Shown piece by piece: positions 9,131-18,632 of a stretch of 39,864 nt of DNA. The notes below the pieces were generated by a model, which was not told the DNA's origin, made no database searches, and was given only the letters and a program-made list of their open reading frames with translations. This DNA comes from Paulinella micropora (lineage: Eukaryota; Cercozoa; Imbricatea; Euglyphida; Paulinellidae). The translations under genes and the position numbers were made by a program. The stretch covers positions 1-39,864 of the forward strand of contig WBZZ01004161.1 in assembly GCA_019918135.1 (NCBI GenBank), written 5' to 3'. The stretch's first letter is position 1; each line of letters opens with the position of its first letter.

Positions 9131-11685
9131 ATCACACTGGGTTCCGATTCCGAACCGGCTTCTTCTGTACTGGTGAGCCAGCGGTCGAACTCTGCGCGGG
9201 TCCCAATGCGCATGTTGACGATCCCGTGCGCCTTGAGCACGCCCGCTCCCTTGTGCGCTTTGTTCTTGCAGTTGACGTACCAGCACAGCCCATCGCGGCA
9301 GATTCCCGCAGGGTCGCATTGGTGCCCCGACCCATCCTTGCTGTGCGGACAGTAGACGCAGAAATAGGCACGCCGGTCTTTCTTGTGGGCACCCCGGCCG
9401 GCACCCGGGCCCGTCAGCGGGGGAAACACCTCGTAACCGTTACCGCGCAGAGCCGCCAGAGGGATATCATCGGACGCCTTGGTGTTACCTTGTTTCAGCT
9501 CCTTCAAGTACTGCCCATACACAGAAACAAAATTTGTCCACTCGGTAAGACGTCCTTTATCAGGGATCACTCCGTGTTCGCGGGAACCCTCGTGCAAGAA
9601 GCGCGCTAGCAAGTTCATGCGGCTCTCAGTATATTTTTGGTTATGTTTCAGAGCGGGCGGTGCTATATCCCGCCAGAAGTCTGCGTCGGGCTTGTCGTCC
9701 ACGGTCGTACGGTAGCGAGCAATGCAGCGGAGCAGAATGTAGGGCAGCTCGTTTTGGAGAATGAGCTTCTTTATGTCGGAGCGGACTCTGTCCGGAATAT
9801 TTTCCCAGTAGAACAGCGCAAGTCGTCGTTTCCACTGCCCCTGTTCATCGTTATAATTTAAAATAATGTTGCCAGCCATAACAAGAGGGGGAGACCAACG
9901 AAGGTCTGTTACGGCAGTCTTGTGCTTGCGAGGGACGGCCACGTCCTCTCCCGAGATCATGCTCTGCATCGTGGCTTGGTCCAGCACGCCTGCGAAGTTT
10001 CGTGGCAAGTCCAGGCACATAACAAGCTCTTTCTGGTAAAGACCCTCCAGGCCAAATTTCTCCTCCATATTTTTGTTCAAGACCCCGACCTTTCCGCGCG
10101 GTTTCAAATTCTTGATAATGTCAAGAACAGTGCCTTTGCCGCTGCCGCCATCGCCAAGAAGGAAGGGCATAACCTGCCAGTTGTCGATTGATCCAACAGG
10201 ATACATTAGCCGACCCACCAGCACTTCGAACACGTAGCACATCTCTGGAGTGAGTTGTAGCTTGAGCGTCTCGGCCCAAAGGGGAGTAAGCCACTCGTCA
10301 CCGTGTTTGTCTGCCTCTGCCAACTTTGCAAAATCAATCTCCAAGTCATAGAAGTGGTCGGTGAACGGGGCCTGCTCACCTTTTTCTTTGAAATCGTCCC
10401 AGGTTCTGTACTCCAGGGTCTTGATGTTGAAGGAACAGTTTCTGAAACTGACCCAGTCGCTATGCATGGAGGCAGGGCTCATGAGCGGGAAGAAAGGGTG
10501 GTCTACGTGCGCCAGGTATCTATCGAGCGTGTCGAAGCCCGACCTCAAGTTGTCGGTGTAGTACACACTTGATCGTAGTACCTCTGCCGTGTAGGCCTTA
10601 AAATCTAGCCAAGGTTGATAAACCCCGGGCACAGTCGCGTGGGGGCGTAGGACAGAACCTTCATACCGCAGCAGCTTGTTTGCAGAGCCATGTTCCACCA
10701 GCAGCTCGCGACAACAGTCCGTGTTGTTTGACAACTTGTTCAGGTTCACAGTCCCATAGAATTTCTTCATATCTTCGATCGTGGGCAGGCAGCTGTCGGC
10801 GTGGAACTCGACATCCAGCCCCGTCGAACGGGAGACGTGCGCTCGGATGTCTGCCAGCCTTGCAGGCGTCAGGACCTGAGGACCTCCCTTGTGCATATCG
10901 GATTCAACGAGCAATTCATCATACTTGTACACTCCCACCTGGATGTTCTGAGCGCTGCCGTACCTCATCACTTCCATCATGATTTGTAGCTCGAATCGTT
11001 GATAGACGTAGCTGATGAACGTAGCGAGTTTGTTGGGCTTTTCGTCCAATGACTGCACCAGAGCCCACACATCTCCGAACGTGGTGAACCGCTTGAGCTG
11101 CTCTCCGAGGCTTTTGCAGGCCTGTGCCCAGTCCCTCATGAGCGGGCAGTCAATTGCGTAGTCGGCCAGTACGCTTTTCTGGTTGATCACGGAATTAAAT
11201 TGCTTTTTGGCCCATTTTCTGTTTAGCGGGGTATCCTCCTTGCCCACTTGCTCCAACAATAGCTTCTGCATATCCTCCCTCCCGCCATGTACGAACCTGC
11301 TGAACAGCACGGGCACGGCCGCCTGCTCACGGTCCGCCAACTGCACGAGAATGCTCGCCGCCGCATTGCAGATGTCAAGACTCTCATACATGGCGCCCGA
11401 GACAATGCGCATAATCCACTTGGGTAGGTTCCCGATTGAGTTTTGTCCATACGCCCTTCCCTTGCTGTCATGTACGCCAGGCATGTAGTCAACCTCGGGC
11501 CGGTTCAGTTTGCATGATTCCAACAGCTCGTTCACTTGCAGCTCTTCTTGACCCACCACTGCATAGAGCATGGAGATCCTTTTCAGCTTGGTCTTATCCA
11601 GGCGTTGGCCCAAGGTAAACACTGGTTTCGGCGCGTCCTCTCCATCATCATCGACCTTCGCTGCACGCTTTTTCTTGCTCGGCAT
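9091..11685 (-). CDS. D5-like SF3 helicase (viral primase-helicase family)
   Basis: 864 codons from an ATG at 11685. The SF3 helicase core holds Walker A GDGGSGKGT, Walker B LVMCLDLPRNF, a sensor-type VMAGNIILNY, and an Arg-finger region GQWKRRLALFYW. This order is typical of poxvirus D5 and its NCLDV relatives. The N terminus is basic (PSKKKRAAK) and the long N-terminal half matches the usual length of D5 proteins. I see no AEP primase motif in it. The C terminus has a dense Cys/His cluster (CVYCPHSKDGSGHQC, CRDGLCWYVNC), probably a zinc-binding DNA contact. The last 14 or so codons (VILYDTFCGH...) read antisense through the copia fragment, so the native C terminus has been replaced or slightly extended. 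Role: replicative helicase of a large DNA virus or virus-like element. Confidence 0.9.
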   Translation of the reverse strand: MPSKKKRAAKVDDDGEDAPKPVFTLGQRLDKTKLKRISMLYAVVGQEELQVNELLESCKLNRPEVDYMPGVHDSKGRAYGQNSIGNLPKWIMRIVSGAMYESLDICNAAASILVQLADREQAAVPVLFSRFVHGGREDMQKLLLEQVGKEDTPLNRKWAKKQFNSVINQKSVLADYAIDCPLMRDWAQACKSLGEQLKRFTTFGDVWALVQSLDEKPNKLATFISYVYQRFELQIMMEVMRYGSAQNIQVGVYKYDELLVESDMHKGGPQVLTPARLADIRAHVSRSTGLDVEFHADSCLPTIEDMKKFYGTVNLNKLSNNTDCCRELLVEHGSANKLLRYEGSVLRPHATVPGVYQPWLDFKAYTAEVLRSSVYYTDNLRSGFDTLDRYLAHVDHPFFPLMSPASMHSDWVSFRNCSFNIKTLEYRTWDDFKEKGEQAPFTDHFYDLEIDFAKLAEADKHGDEWLTPLWAETLKLQLTPEMCYVFEVLVGRLMYPVGSIDNWQVMPFLLGDGGSGKGTVLDIIKNLKPRGKVGVLNKNMEEKFGLEGLYQKELVMCLDLPRNFAGVLDQATMQSMISGEDVAVPRKHKTAVTDLRWSPPLVMAGNIILNYNDEQGQWKRRLALFYWENIPDRVRSDIKKLILQNELPYILLRCIARYRTTVDDKPDADFWRDIAPPALKHNQKYTESRMNLLARFLHEGSREHGVIPDKGRLTEWTNFVSVYGQYLKELKQGNTKASDDIPLAALRGNGYEVFPPLTGPGAGRGAHKKDRRAYFCVYCPHSKDGSGHQCDPAGICRDGLCWYVNCKNKAHKGAGVLKAHGIVNMRIGTRAEFDRWLTSTEEAGSESEPSVILYDTFCGHLGVL

Positions 11686-11998
11686 GATGCGTAATCTCTC
11701 CTAGGAAAAGCACAATCATAAAGAAAGATTAGCCTAGTTCTCGCAGGCGACTTCACGTGAAAATAGCCTGTTTGTTAGCGAGAACAAAAAAGGCAAGGAC
11801 TCTGTTCCGGCTCTGTTCTACTTCTTGGGTTTGCGTAAAACCCAAGAATGATATTGTCGACGTCACGGCCCCCAGCGGTTTCGCGGGGGGGGGGGGGGGC
11901 GGAGTACACTTTTGTACACTGCCTCCAATTGACCATATCAAATTCATGTTTTTGGTCATATCACTTGAACCGCCTCGGCCGGGCGCGGGATAATCTAA
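11686..11998. other. Spacer upstream of the D5 helicase gene
   Basis: A short spacer of about 310 bp that should contain the D5 promoter on the minus strand. It has a 13-G run (about 11887-11899). I see no clear TATA box. A small repeat (CTTGGGTTT...AAACCCAAG) lies at about 11825-11846. Confidence 0.5.
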
Positions 11999-12568
11999 GG
12001 CAGGGGCGCGCGAAGAAAGCTCTCGGCCACAAGCCGCTGGGGCAGGGGTCGGTTTTGCGCGTGCAGGGTTTGGTTGACGCAACCGAACCCTGTATCCTAA
12101 GAACTCGAAGGAGGGGGGGGAGGTCCCGGTCCTTCCCCCCCCCCCTTTCTCTTTCCCGCCAAATTCTCAGAAAAACTTCCCGGGTTCACGGGGTATGATC
12201 GCATTTCGTGGGTCGTGCACCGACAGAGCCGGACAATTTTGCGCAAGATTTTCCGAGGGCGGCAGGGGCGCGCGAAAAAAGCTCGGCCACGAGGCGCTGA
12301 GGCGGGGGTCGGGGCTGTGCGTGCAGGGGTCGGTTGACGCAATCGTACCCTGTATCATAAGAACTCGAAGGAGGGGGAGGGTCTGCCCGGTCCTTCCCCC
12401 CCCCCCCCCCCTTTTGCCTTTCCCGCCAAATTCTCAGAAAAAACTTCCCGAGTTAACAGGCTATAACCACATTTCGTGGATCGTGCACCGGCAGAGCCGG
12501 GAAATTTCGCGCGAAATTTTTCCGAAACGAAGGCGGCAGGGGCGCGCGAAAAGGGCTCGACTACGAGC
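11999..12568 (-). repeat. About 265-bp repeat family, reverse-oriented array
   Basis: Two full units (about 11999-12259 and 12260-12527) and one truncated unit (12535-12568) form this array. Each unit holds, in order, GGCAGGGGCGCGCGAA, a Gln/Gly-neutral GC-rich middle, CCTGTATC(C/A)TAAGAACTCG, a C-run, TTTCCCGCCAAATTCTC and CATTTCGTGG(G/A)TCGTGC. These are the reverse complement of the units at 13.24-14.56 kb. No convincing protein is encoded. Confidence 0.9.
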
Positions 12569-14411
12569 TGCTCGCCCGGGGGGTTTAGTTATGCTACATA
12601 CCCATGTCTTCTTTTTTTTGTAAATCGAAATTGTTGGATTTAATGTCTCGAGAGTGGGAGCAGAGGGGGCTCACACCCCCCCCCCCCCCCCCCCCCCCCT
12701 CCGATCCCCTCCCCTCCCCCCCCCCCCCGGCAGAGCAGGATAACTTTGGCGCCTCTTTCCGGGGCAAGGGGGTCGGGGGGGTGTGCAGAAACCCACCCAT
12801 TACGCGGCTTTGGCAAAGGGTCGTGGGGGCAGAAGCAGGACATGCCGTTGGCTCTAACCCTAACCACTTGTATCGTTAGGTACGTGTACCGTAGCTTTTC
12901 TCTTCCTTATACATTATATAACTAGTTATTGCAAAAACCATCTCAAGAAAAAAAAGAGAAGAAAGAAGGGAAAGAAGAGGGAGAGACGGAGAGGGGGGAC
13001 AGAGAAGGACAGAAGGTTTTTGCGGCGGGATGGGGGGGAGGGGGTGTGGGGAGAGGAAGAGGCACTGGAGCAGCCCAACCCCCCCCCCCCCCCCCCCCCC
13101 CCCGCCCCCCCGGAGCGCGGGGTGCCTGGGGCGCCGGGGCAGGGGGGGCACCTCCCGGCCGCGCCCTCCCCCCCCCCCCCCCCCCCCGCCCGAGCCGCTT
13201 GTCGTAATCGAGCTTTCTTCGCACGCCCCTGCTCTCTGCCTTTGGAAATCCTGCTCCAGATTGGCTCTGCTGGTACGCGACCCACAAAATGTGGTTATAC
13301 CATGTGAACTCGGGAAGTTTTTTCAGAGAATTTGGCGGGAAGGAGAAAAAGTAAAAGGCAGGGGCGGACCCCCCCCCCCCCTACCCCTCGAGTTCTTAGG
13401 ATACAGGGTACGGCTTCGTCGCTGAACCCCTGCACACACACCCTGAACCCCTTCCGAGACGGGGTTGGGGGGCAAGGGGCGCTCGTCGGTCGCGACAAAG
13501 CGCTTCAGGCGGGGTTTGGTCATGCCACATCCCCCCCCCCGTCTTTCTTCTCCTCTGTCCATTTCTTTTTTTAAAAAATCTGAATTTTGAGATGTAATGT
13601 CTTGAGTGTGTGTCTGTGTGTGTGTGTGGGAAGGGGGGGGGTTGGGGGAGGGGGTCTAAGAAAGCCCAGCGCATTCACCCACCAACCCCTTGCAGAGCAA
13701 AAAACTTCTGTCTCCAGCTTTTTTGCGGCTCGGGCAAGGAATCATTGGACAGAAGCGGGGCACCCCCCCCCCCCCCCCTTCGCGCTCGAAAAATTCCTGC
13801 GCAAAAATTTCCCGCTTTCTGCTGATACGCGACCCCCAAAATGTGTCTATACCCTGTGAAGTTGGGGAGTTTTGTCTGAGAATTTGGCGGGAAGGAGAAA
13901 GGAGTAGACGGCAGGGGCAGACCCCCCCCCTACCCCCTCAAGTTCTTAGGTACAGGGGTCAACGGCGTCGCCGAACCCCTGCACACTCACCCCTGACCCC
14001 CACCCCAGCCGCTTGTCGTGGCCGAGCTTTTGCGCGCCCCTACTTCGTGAAAATTGTTGTGCAAAATTGTCCCGGCTCTGCGATACACGACCCACAAAAT
14101 GTGGTTATACCCTGTGAACTCGGAAAGTTTTTAAAGAGAATTTGGCGGGAAGGGAAAAAGAGTAAAAGGCAGGGGCGGAGCCCCCCCTACCCCCTCGAGT
14201 TCTTAGGATACAGGGTGCAACGGCGTCACAGAACCCCTGCACACGCACCCAGACCCCCGCCCCAGCCGCTTGTCGCGGCCGAGCTTTTGCGCGCCCCTAC
14301 CTTCCTTGAAAATTCTTGCGCCAAATTTCCCCGGCTCTGTTGGTACGCGACCCACAAAATGTGGCTATACACTGTGAACTCGGAAAGTTTTTTGAGAGAA
14401 TTTGGCGGGAA
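12152..14411. promoter_or_regulatory. Six E2F-like TTTGGCGGGAA sites, one per repeat unit
   Basis: TTTCCCGCCAAA occurs at 12152-12163 and 12419-12430, and TTTGGCGGGAA at 13331-13341, 13883-13893, 14141-14151 and 14401-14411. This matches the E2F/DP consensus (TTTSSCGC, extended TTTSGCGGGAA) on the appropriate strand. It is the best conserved part of each unit. Whether a host E2F binds is inference. Confidence 0.45.
12569..13189. other. Homopolymer-rich centre between the two opposed arrays
   Basis: It holds very long C runs (about 12677-12699, 12717-12728, 13079-13103 and 13170-13187). A segment at 12573-12660 recurs in the same orientation, diverged, at 13512-13612 (shared landmarks GGGGTTT(A/G)GT(T/C)ATGC and TAATGTCT(C/T)GAG). 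A short CTAACCCTAACC lies near 12855. No gene is supported: the open frames here are poly-Pro or poly-Gly shadows of C/G runs. Confidence 0.6.
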
Positions 14412-14564
14412 GGTGAAACGAGTAGACGGCAGGGGCAGACCCCCCCCTACCCCCTCGAGTTCTTAGGATACAGGGTGCAACGGCGTCACGGAACCCCTGC
14501 ACACGTACCCCCAGACCCCCGTCCCAGCCGCTTGTCGTGGCCGAGCTTTTGCGCGCCCCTGGCC
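13190..14564 (+). repeat. About 260-bp repeat family, forward-oriented array
   Basis: One partial unit (13190-13232) and full units at about 13240-13470, 13790-14043, 14044-14303 and 14304-14564. The common landmark ACCCACAAAATGTGG, or a near variant, starts at about 13279, 13832, 14091 and 14351, giving a period of about 260 bp in the last three. A non-repeat segment (about 13500-13790) with GT dinucleotides interrupts the array. All three frames are open over long distances, but the same frame is not kept from unit to unit, so I treat the array as non-coding. Confidence 0.92.
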
Positions 14565-14755
14565 CTGTCGCGCTCTTGTTTTTTCGTGGCTCTGAAAGAT
14601 GTCCGGTACGATTTGCCGGGGGGGGGGGCTACAGGCTGGTAATATTAGGGGCAAGCAGCCCAAAGAAAAGTGTATTGGGTTTTCTGTAGGAGACCTGTGC
14701 CGGGATTCCCTCTAATACAAGACTCAGTGTTTCTTCTCTTTGTAAGAAAGGAGCC
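14565..14755. other. Spacer upstream of a small ORF
   Basis: The spacer holds a G run at about 14618-14627. No gene is visible. Confidence 0.4.
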
Positions 14756-15046
14756 ATGGACGAGCCGAAGAAGAAGAAAACGGGCGAGTGCCAGGCGATA
14801 CCATTCGAGGGTGGTTGTGTCTGGGAACACCGGCGTCGGTACCTAGATCCCAAAGGCGGCAGCATAGCTATATCGTATTTGTACAAGCCCCGGGAGCCCG
14901 AGCCGCTGCAGCTACCAGGTACGCTGGAGCAAAGAGAAAAGGTTGCCAAAGCTGTCGACACGCGAGCGGGTACGTTGCTCGTATTCAAGAACTACTTAAA
15001 GATGCACGCTAAAAGCTGCTGGCAAGGGCTCGTTGTATTGAATTAA
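14756..15046 (+). CDS. Hypothetical 96-residue protein
   Basis: The ATG at 14756 is in good eukaryotic context (GAGCCATGG). The product starts with a basic MDEPKKKKTGECQ and has a soluble, mixed composition with an EQREKVAKAVDTRAG helix and two Cys near each end. It ends 180 bp before the kinase-like gene and on the same strand. Unrecognised. It could be a complete small protein or the first part of a truncated gene. Confidence 0.4.
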   Translation: MDEPKKKKTGECQAIPFEGGCVWEHRRRYLDPKGGSIAISYLYKPREPEPLQLPGTLEQREKVAKAVDTRAGTLLVFKNYLKMHAKSCWQGLVVLN

Positions 15047-15138
15047 AGTTGGCATGTGTCCCCTGCCCCGCCCCCGCGACGCAGGGGAAAGAACAAAAAC
15101 AAGGGCAAGGGGCAAGGGAGGGGGGGGGGGGGGGATTA

Positions 15139-15187
15139 GCATGCCCGCCTCTCCTTCCCCCCTCCAGCCCGCTTCCAACGGGCTGTT
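15139..15187 (-). repeat. Dispersed GC-rich hairpin repeat, copy 1
   Basis: On the minus strand a hairpin CAGCCCG-N7-CGGGCTG is followed by GAGG, a purine tract and GGCGGGCATGC. The same order occurs at 19135-19182 and, split, at 39022-39161. A 15-G run (about 15120-15134) lies just left of it. Confidence 0.6.
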
Positions 15188-15226
15188 TATTCTATTAAAA
15201 ATAAAATCGAGGGACCCAGCCGCAGA

Positions 15227-16297
15227 ATGCAGTGGGGCAAGTGTCGTAATGCTCAAAAGCTGAGCAAGAGCCTAAAAAGGATTATGCATGCAAGAATCAA
15301 GCAGCACGATTGTTGCGTACGGGATAACTGTACGTTTTCAAATGCAGGCCGAGATTATACCGGAGATAGCTGGATGAAGCAGGGCACGTTCAATATAGTC
15401 TTTCTTAAACGGAGGGACCGTCGCCTAGTGCATCGCTACGGTTTTTTCGTGTACGAGAGCACGGAAATGGCCGACGAACGTACAAGCTGGAGCTCAGCCA
15501 TGTACGAAAATGGAATTGGCGCCAACAAAAAAACAACATACTGCAAGATCTCGTCCGGTGATTTCGAAACTTTCACAGCTATGCTTGAAAGATTGGAAAA
15601 AGAAATCAAGACTAAACTAGAAAAGTCAAAACCGTGCTGCCACACCGGACTAGCCAAAGACATTGCTGGTTTGAGGTCCAAAGCAGGCTATGTGATCAAC
15701 GAAAAACAGAAGCCGGGGAAGAAGGATGCTGGGATTTACTTATTTCACAGCCAAGCTGCATATGCAACAGGCGACCTGAGCTCAGAGTTGCACAGATTTC
15801 CCCAAGGCCGGGACGCTGCCTGGAAGGCTACCTACGAGATCATCAAAAAGTATGTGGCGCTCTTTCTGGCACGGCTAGTAACTGAGCCTAAGAGCGATGC
15901 GCTGGTGATCGATCTAAAGCCGTCGAATTTTCTTGTCTACAAATCGCAGACAAAACAGAAGCAGAGGCCAGCTGTCCAAGTGCTTTTCGGAGACGCGGAC
16001 CTGCACGAATACCACATAAACGCGTCGGCGGGCGAAGTGAGCCTGCAATGGCTAGGAGAGCTGCTGGGAAATGGGGAGCCAAGTAGAAAGCTAGCTCTTG
16101 GGATGTTTGCAACCCTGGCGGCGGTTTGCGCATATGGACACCCCAAGCTCAGCCGGCGCTGCGGTGTCCATCATCAACGAAGAGTTAGCAAAAACAACAG
16201 ATACAACGCTTCTGTCGAAGGCTATAGCTTTGGTTGCCAACCTGCGCTTTCGACGGCCGGGAGACTATCAAACCTTCCTGTCCATCCTGACCCATAA
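15227..16297 (+). CDS. Protein-kinase-like protein (copy 1, catalytic loop intact)
   Basis: The ATG is at 15227. Landmarks in order are a Cys pair (CCVRDNC), a Gly-loop-like MKQGTFNIVF, a helix-C-like WSSAMYENGIG, a catalytic loop LVIDLKPSNFLVY (D-L-K-P-S-N is the classic Ser/Thr kinase form) and a DFG-like FGDADLHEY. It is diverged enough that I cannot place it in a named kinase group. The last 55 or so codons (after about 16135) overlap the next gene in another frame and look non-coding (RRCGVHHQRRVSKNNR), so the real end is probably near 16140, or the two genes were once one, joined by a frameshift. Relatives: 16134-17600 and the dead copy at 28401-29201. Role: signalling or modification of host or viral proteins (inference). 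Confidence 0.65.
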   Translation: MQWGKCRNAQKLSKSLKRIMHARIKQHDCCVRDNCTFSNAGRDYTGDSWMKQGTFNIVFLKRRDRRLVHRYGFFVYESTEMADERTSWSSAMYENGIGANKKTTYCKISSGDFETFTAMLERLEKEIKTKLEKSKPCCHTGLAKDIAGLRSKAGYVINEKQKPGKKDAGIYLFHSQAAYATGDLSSELHRFPQGRDAAWKATYEIIKKYVALFLARLVTEPKSDALVIDLKPSNFLVYKSQTKQKQRPAVQVLFGDADLHEYHINASAGEVSLQWLGELLGNGEPSRKLALGMFATLAAVCAYGHPKLSRRCGVHHQRRVSKNNRYNASVEGYSFGCQPALSTAGRLSNLPVHPDP

Positions 16298-17600
16298 TTA
16301 CAATTCCAAAAAGAAACCAAAACTCTCCGATTGGGTGTATCATCGACAATCAGACAAGACAAATCAAACCTACCTTCTTTTCCAACAGCTGCACGACACG
16401 GCACAGACGGCTCGCCGAAGCTTGGCTGTCCCAGGTGCAAAGTACACGACCCAGCACCTGACCTTGGCTGCCGAACAATACATTTACATTTTGTTGCAAG
16501 CTTGCCCCGACTGCGGACGGTATAAGGGAGGGCGTTTTTACAATGATTTGCAGACGCTAAATGAGCGGGTTGAAAAACACGCCCAACAGAGAGGTTCTGC
16601 TTCAAATACATTTGAACAGAAGCTGAGCGCGCGGATAATAAGGGCTAAAACAATTAAACCTTTAGACAAGGGTCTGGTAATCTGGGACGAAGAGGTCTCC
16701 AAGGACAGCCTTGAAAAAAAACGCACTTTTATTATGGTTCTGGGCTCTGTGTCGGACTTGAGAGATGACGATCTTTACGCTTGGTCCGAAGCTATGCGTG
16801 ACAATCAAATAGGCGTGTGCGAAGCTACCAGTAGCATTCCTGTCCAGCTGGTGTCCCGAGCACGACAAGCGGGATGCATGCAACTCCCCATGTTTCCTGG
16901 CTCCCTTCCTCCAAACCGCACATTGATGTGCCACACGCAGCCCGACGACAACGGTTCCTTGGCAGATTATCTAAAGAACTTCCACAAGCTCAAGGACGTT
17001 TCTTGGAATACTTACAATGAAAAACTCCCTTTTGCTGAAAATCTAGGGTATCAGTTATTCTTGCTGATGGAACGCTACGCACGGCTCCTGCTAGGACATG
17101 CTCAAAAGAAGAAGCAGTTTTTTCTGCCCAGCGGTGCCACGCTTGACGACGTGGCTGTGTATATTTATTCTGTGCCACCGCAGAGGAAGACGGCGGCGCA
17201 GGAACAGCAGTTGGGCAGGGTGCGCCTCTTGGACTCGCAACTAGCTTTCGCGCAAGGATTCCATGCCACTAGTAACGAAGCCAGAGACTGGCTTAAAAAA
17301 ACTAGCGCAGAACCATTCTCAAGATCGGTGATGCACTTGCAAATTCTACTTTACTTGGCCTTGCTGGCCAACAGCGACAGACAAACTCATTACGTATTCG
17401 TACTGCGCCCGCTGCTCAACGCGCCTTTTTTAAAAGAACTCAAGGACCACGTCTTGGCCTGGTTTGAAAAAGCTTCCAAAGACGCGGAGGAACTCGGCAT
17501 CTTAAACGAACAGGGCAAGAATCTGCTACAGGGATTTAGCAACAGTGCTTCAAAAGAGGGCTCTGACCCCTGTAGTTGTTTAATGTTTTTCTCGACATAA
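16134..17600 (+). CDS. Kinase-like paralogue (copy 2, degenerate catalytic loop)
   Basis: About 488 codons from the ATG at 16134 (MDTPSSAGAAVSIINEE). Relation to copy 1 is seen in YAWSEAMRDNQIGVCEAT, which aligns with WSSAMYENGIG of copy 1 and WNAAMKAKGISACEAT of copy 3. The region expected to hold the catalytic loop (SGATLDDVAVYIYSV) lacks D-L-K-P-x-N, so it may be a pseudokinase. A CPDCGRYKGG motif lies upstream. It starts inside the 3' part of copy 1's open frame, 163 bp before its stop, which suggests tandem duplication or an ancestral two-domain gene. The C terminus ends CSCLMFFST, whose Cys pair might be acylated, but it is not a CaaX box. Confidence 0.6.
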   Translation: MDTPSSAGAAVSIINEELAKTTDTTLLSKAIALVANLRFRRPGDYQTFLSILTHNYNSKKKPKLSDWVYHRQSDKTNQTYLLFQQLHDTAQTARRSLAVPGAKYTTQHLTLAAEQYIYILLQACPDCGRYKGGRFYNDLQTLNERVEKHAQQRGSASNTFEQKLSARIIRAKTIKPLDKGLVIWDEEVSKDSLEKKRTFIMVLGSVSDLRDDDLYAWSEAMRDNQIGVCEATSSIPVQLVSRARQAGCMQLPMFPGSLPPNRTLMCHTQPDDNGSLADYLKNFHKLKDVSWNTYNEKLPFAENLGYQLFLLMERYARLLLGHAQKKKQFFLPSGATLDDVAVYIYSVPPQRKTAAQEQQLGRVRLLDSQLAFAQGFHATSNEARDWLKKTSAEPFSRSVMHLQILLYLALLANSDRQTHYVFVLRPLLNAPFLKELKDHVLAWFEKASKDAEELGILNEQGKNLLQGFSNSASKEGSDPCSCLMFFST

Positions 17601-17650
17601 ACCGATTGCTGGTGTACACTATGTATCCTGCATCACAAAACCTACCCTAG

Positions 17651-18451
17651 TTAAATACTGATGAATGGCGGGTATGCGTAGATAGATAACGCCACAATAC
17701 CCAACACCACAGCGACAAAGGCAGACACAACAGCATAACAAGGACCGTCATCTGAATCTAAGCAACACCCACAGAAACATGCAACAACAAGTAAAAGGAT
17801 GCCAATGATGAAGAAAGCCAGGATGGCGCTATAGGCGCTCTTGGGTTGACACGCAGCATTGATGGCGTAGGAGATATTGCACGATCCGTTGCAGCCAACC
17901 CGCCAGCTGAGCTCTAGGTCTTCCCAGCGCTTTCGGGCTTTATTAATCGAATTGCTTCTGTACACCATGGTTCCTGCAGTACATTCCTCACTGTCCTCGT
18001 CGCCGCCCCAGCTCAGCGAATCGCTCAGCTGCAGGGTTAGGTTCTTCACGTTATAGCTTTCAGTAGGTTTGTAATAAAAGTTGAGCTTGTGCAAGAACTG
18101 GCATTTTGTGGCCACCTCAAAAGGTCTGACAGAACCTAGAATCACGGTTCCGTTTGAAGAGTTGGCCTGCCTCCAACTTAAATCTCGGATATTCTTATCT
18201 TTGCAGCAAAGAAGCGATTTTGAAGCACGTCCTGTACTCTGAGCGTCGCCTGCTCGGCTTGTAGTCAGTAAGTACATTGCGCCGCTACTGCGTGTGCTCC
18301 CAGACGAGGTGCTGCTAGTGTGTGTGCTCGCAGACGAAGCGCTGCTAGTGTGCGAGCTTCCTGCACCGTGCGACGAGGAGCCGGCTCTACCTTCCGCCAA
18401 TAGCTGTCCGCCCAGTACTAGGAAAGCCCAAAAAGATAATGCTTGTTTCAT
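17651..18451 (-). CDS. Secretory two-TM glycoprotein-like protein with Ser/Thr-rich N terminus
   Basis: The ATG at 18451 begins a signal peptide (KQALSFWAFLVLGGQLLAEG). A low-complexity Ser/Thr/His/Gly region follows (residues 24-57), probably O-glycosylated. The ectodomain of about 140 residues has Cys residues and N-glycosylation sequons (NSSNGT, NLT, NGSCNIS). Two hydrophobic helices come last (AILAFFIIGILLLVVACFCG and YAVVSAFVAVVLGIVALSIY). The 3' end is convergent with the copy-2 kinase-like gene, 50 bp away. The architecture fits a viral envelope or cell-surface protein. I recognise no family. Confidence 0.65.
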   Translation of the reverse strand: MKQALSFWAFLVLGGQLLAEGRAGSSSHGAGSSHTSSASSASTHTSSTSSGSTRSSGAMYLLTTSRAGDAQSTGRASKSLLCCKDKNIRDLSWRQANSSNGTVILGSVRPFEVATKCQFLHKLNFYYKPTESYNVKNLTLQLSDSLSWGGDEDSEECTAGTMVYRSNSINKARKRWEDLELSWRVGCNGSCNISYAINAACQPKSAYSAILAFFIIGILLLVVACFCGCCLDSDDGPCYAVVSAFVAVVLGIVALSIYAYPPFISI

Positions 18452-18459
18452 TTGGTTGG

Positions 18460-18470
18460 TTTTATATATA
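18460..18470 (-). promoter_or_regulatory. TATA-like element close to a start codon
   Basis: TATATATAAAA on the minus strand lies 9-19 nt upstream of the ATG at 18451. That is too close for a canonical TATA box with a normal leader, but compatible with a very short 5' UTR or an AT-rich late-promoter-like element as in some large DNA viruses. Confidence 0.35.
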
Positions 18471-18632
18471 GAAAACTTACTTAGTCGCTATGGAAGGAAA
18501 GAAGTGAGAGAGAGAGTGAGTGTGTGTGTGGGGGGAGGGGGAGGGAAGGGAAGGGTTGTAGCGGGAAGGGGTGTGCGGAAGAGGAGACAGAAATAAACAG
18601 TAAATCTTTAATAATAAACAGTAATCAAAGCC

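Noticed and set aside
12850..12866. CTAACCCTAACC, telomere-like
   Set aside because: Only two units, no extended array and no contig end here.
12594..13425. Long poly-Pro and poly-Gly open frames
   Set aside because: They arise from C/G runs, exist on both strands and are not kept between repeat units.
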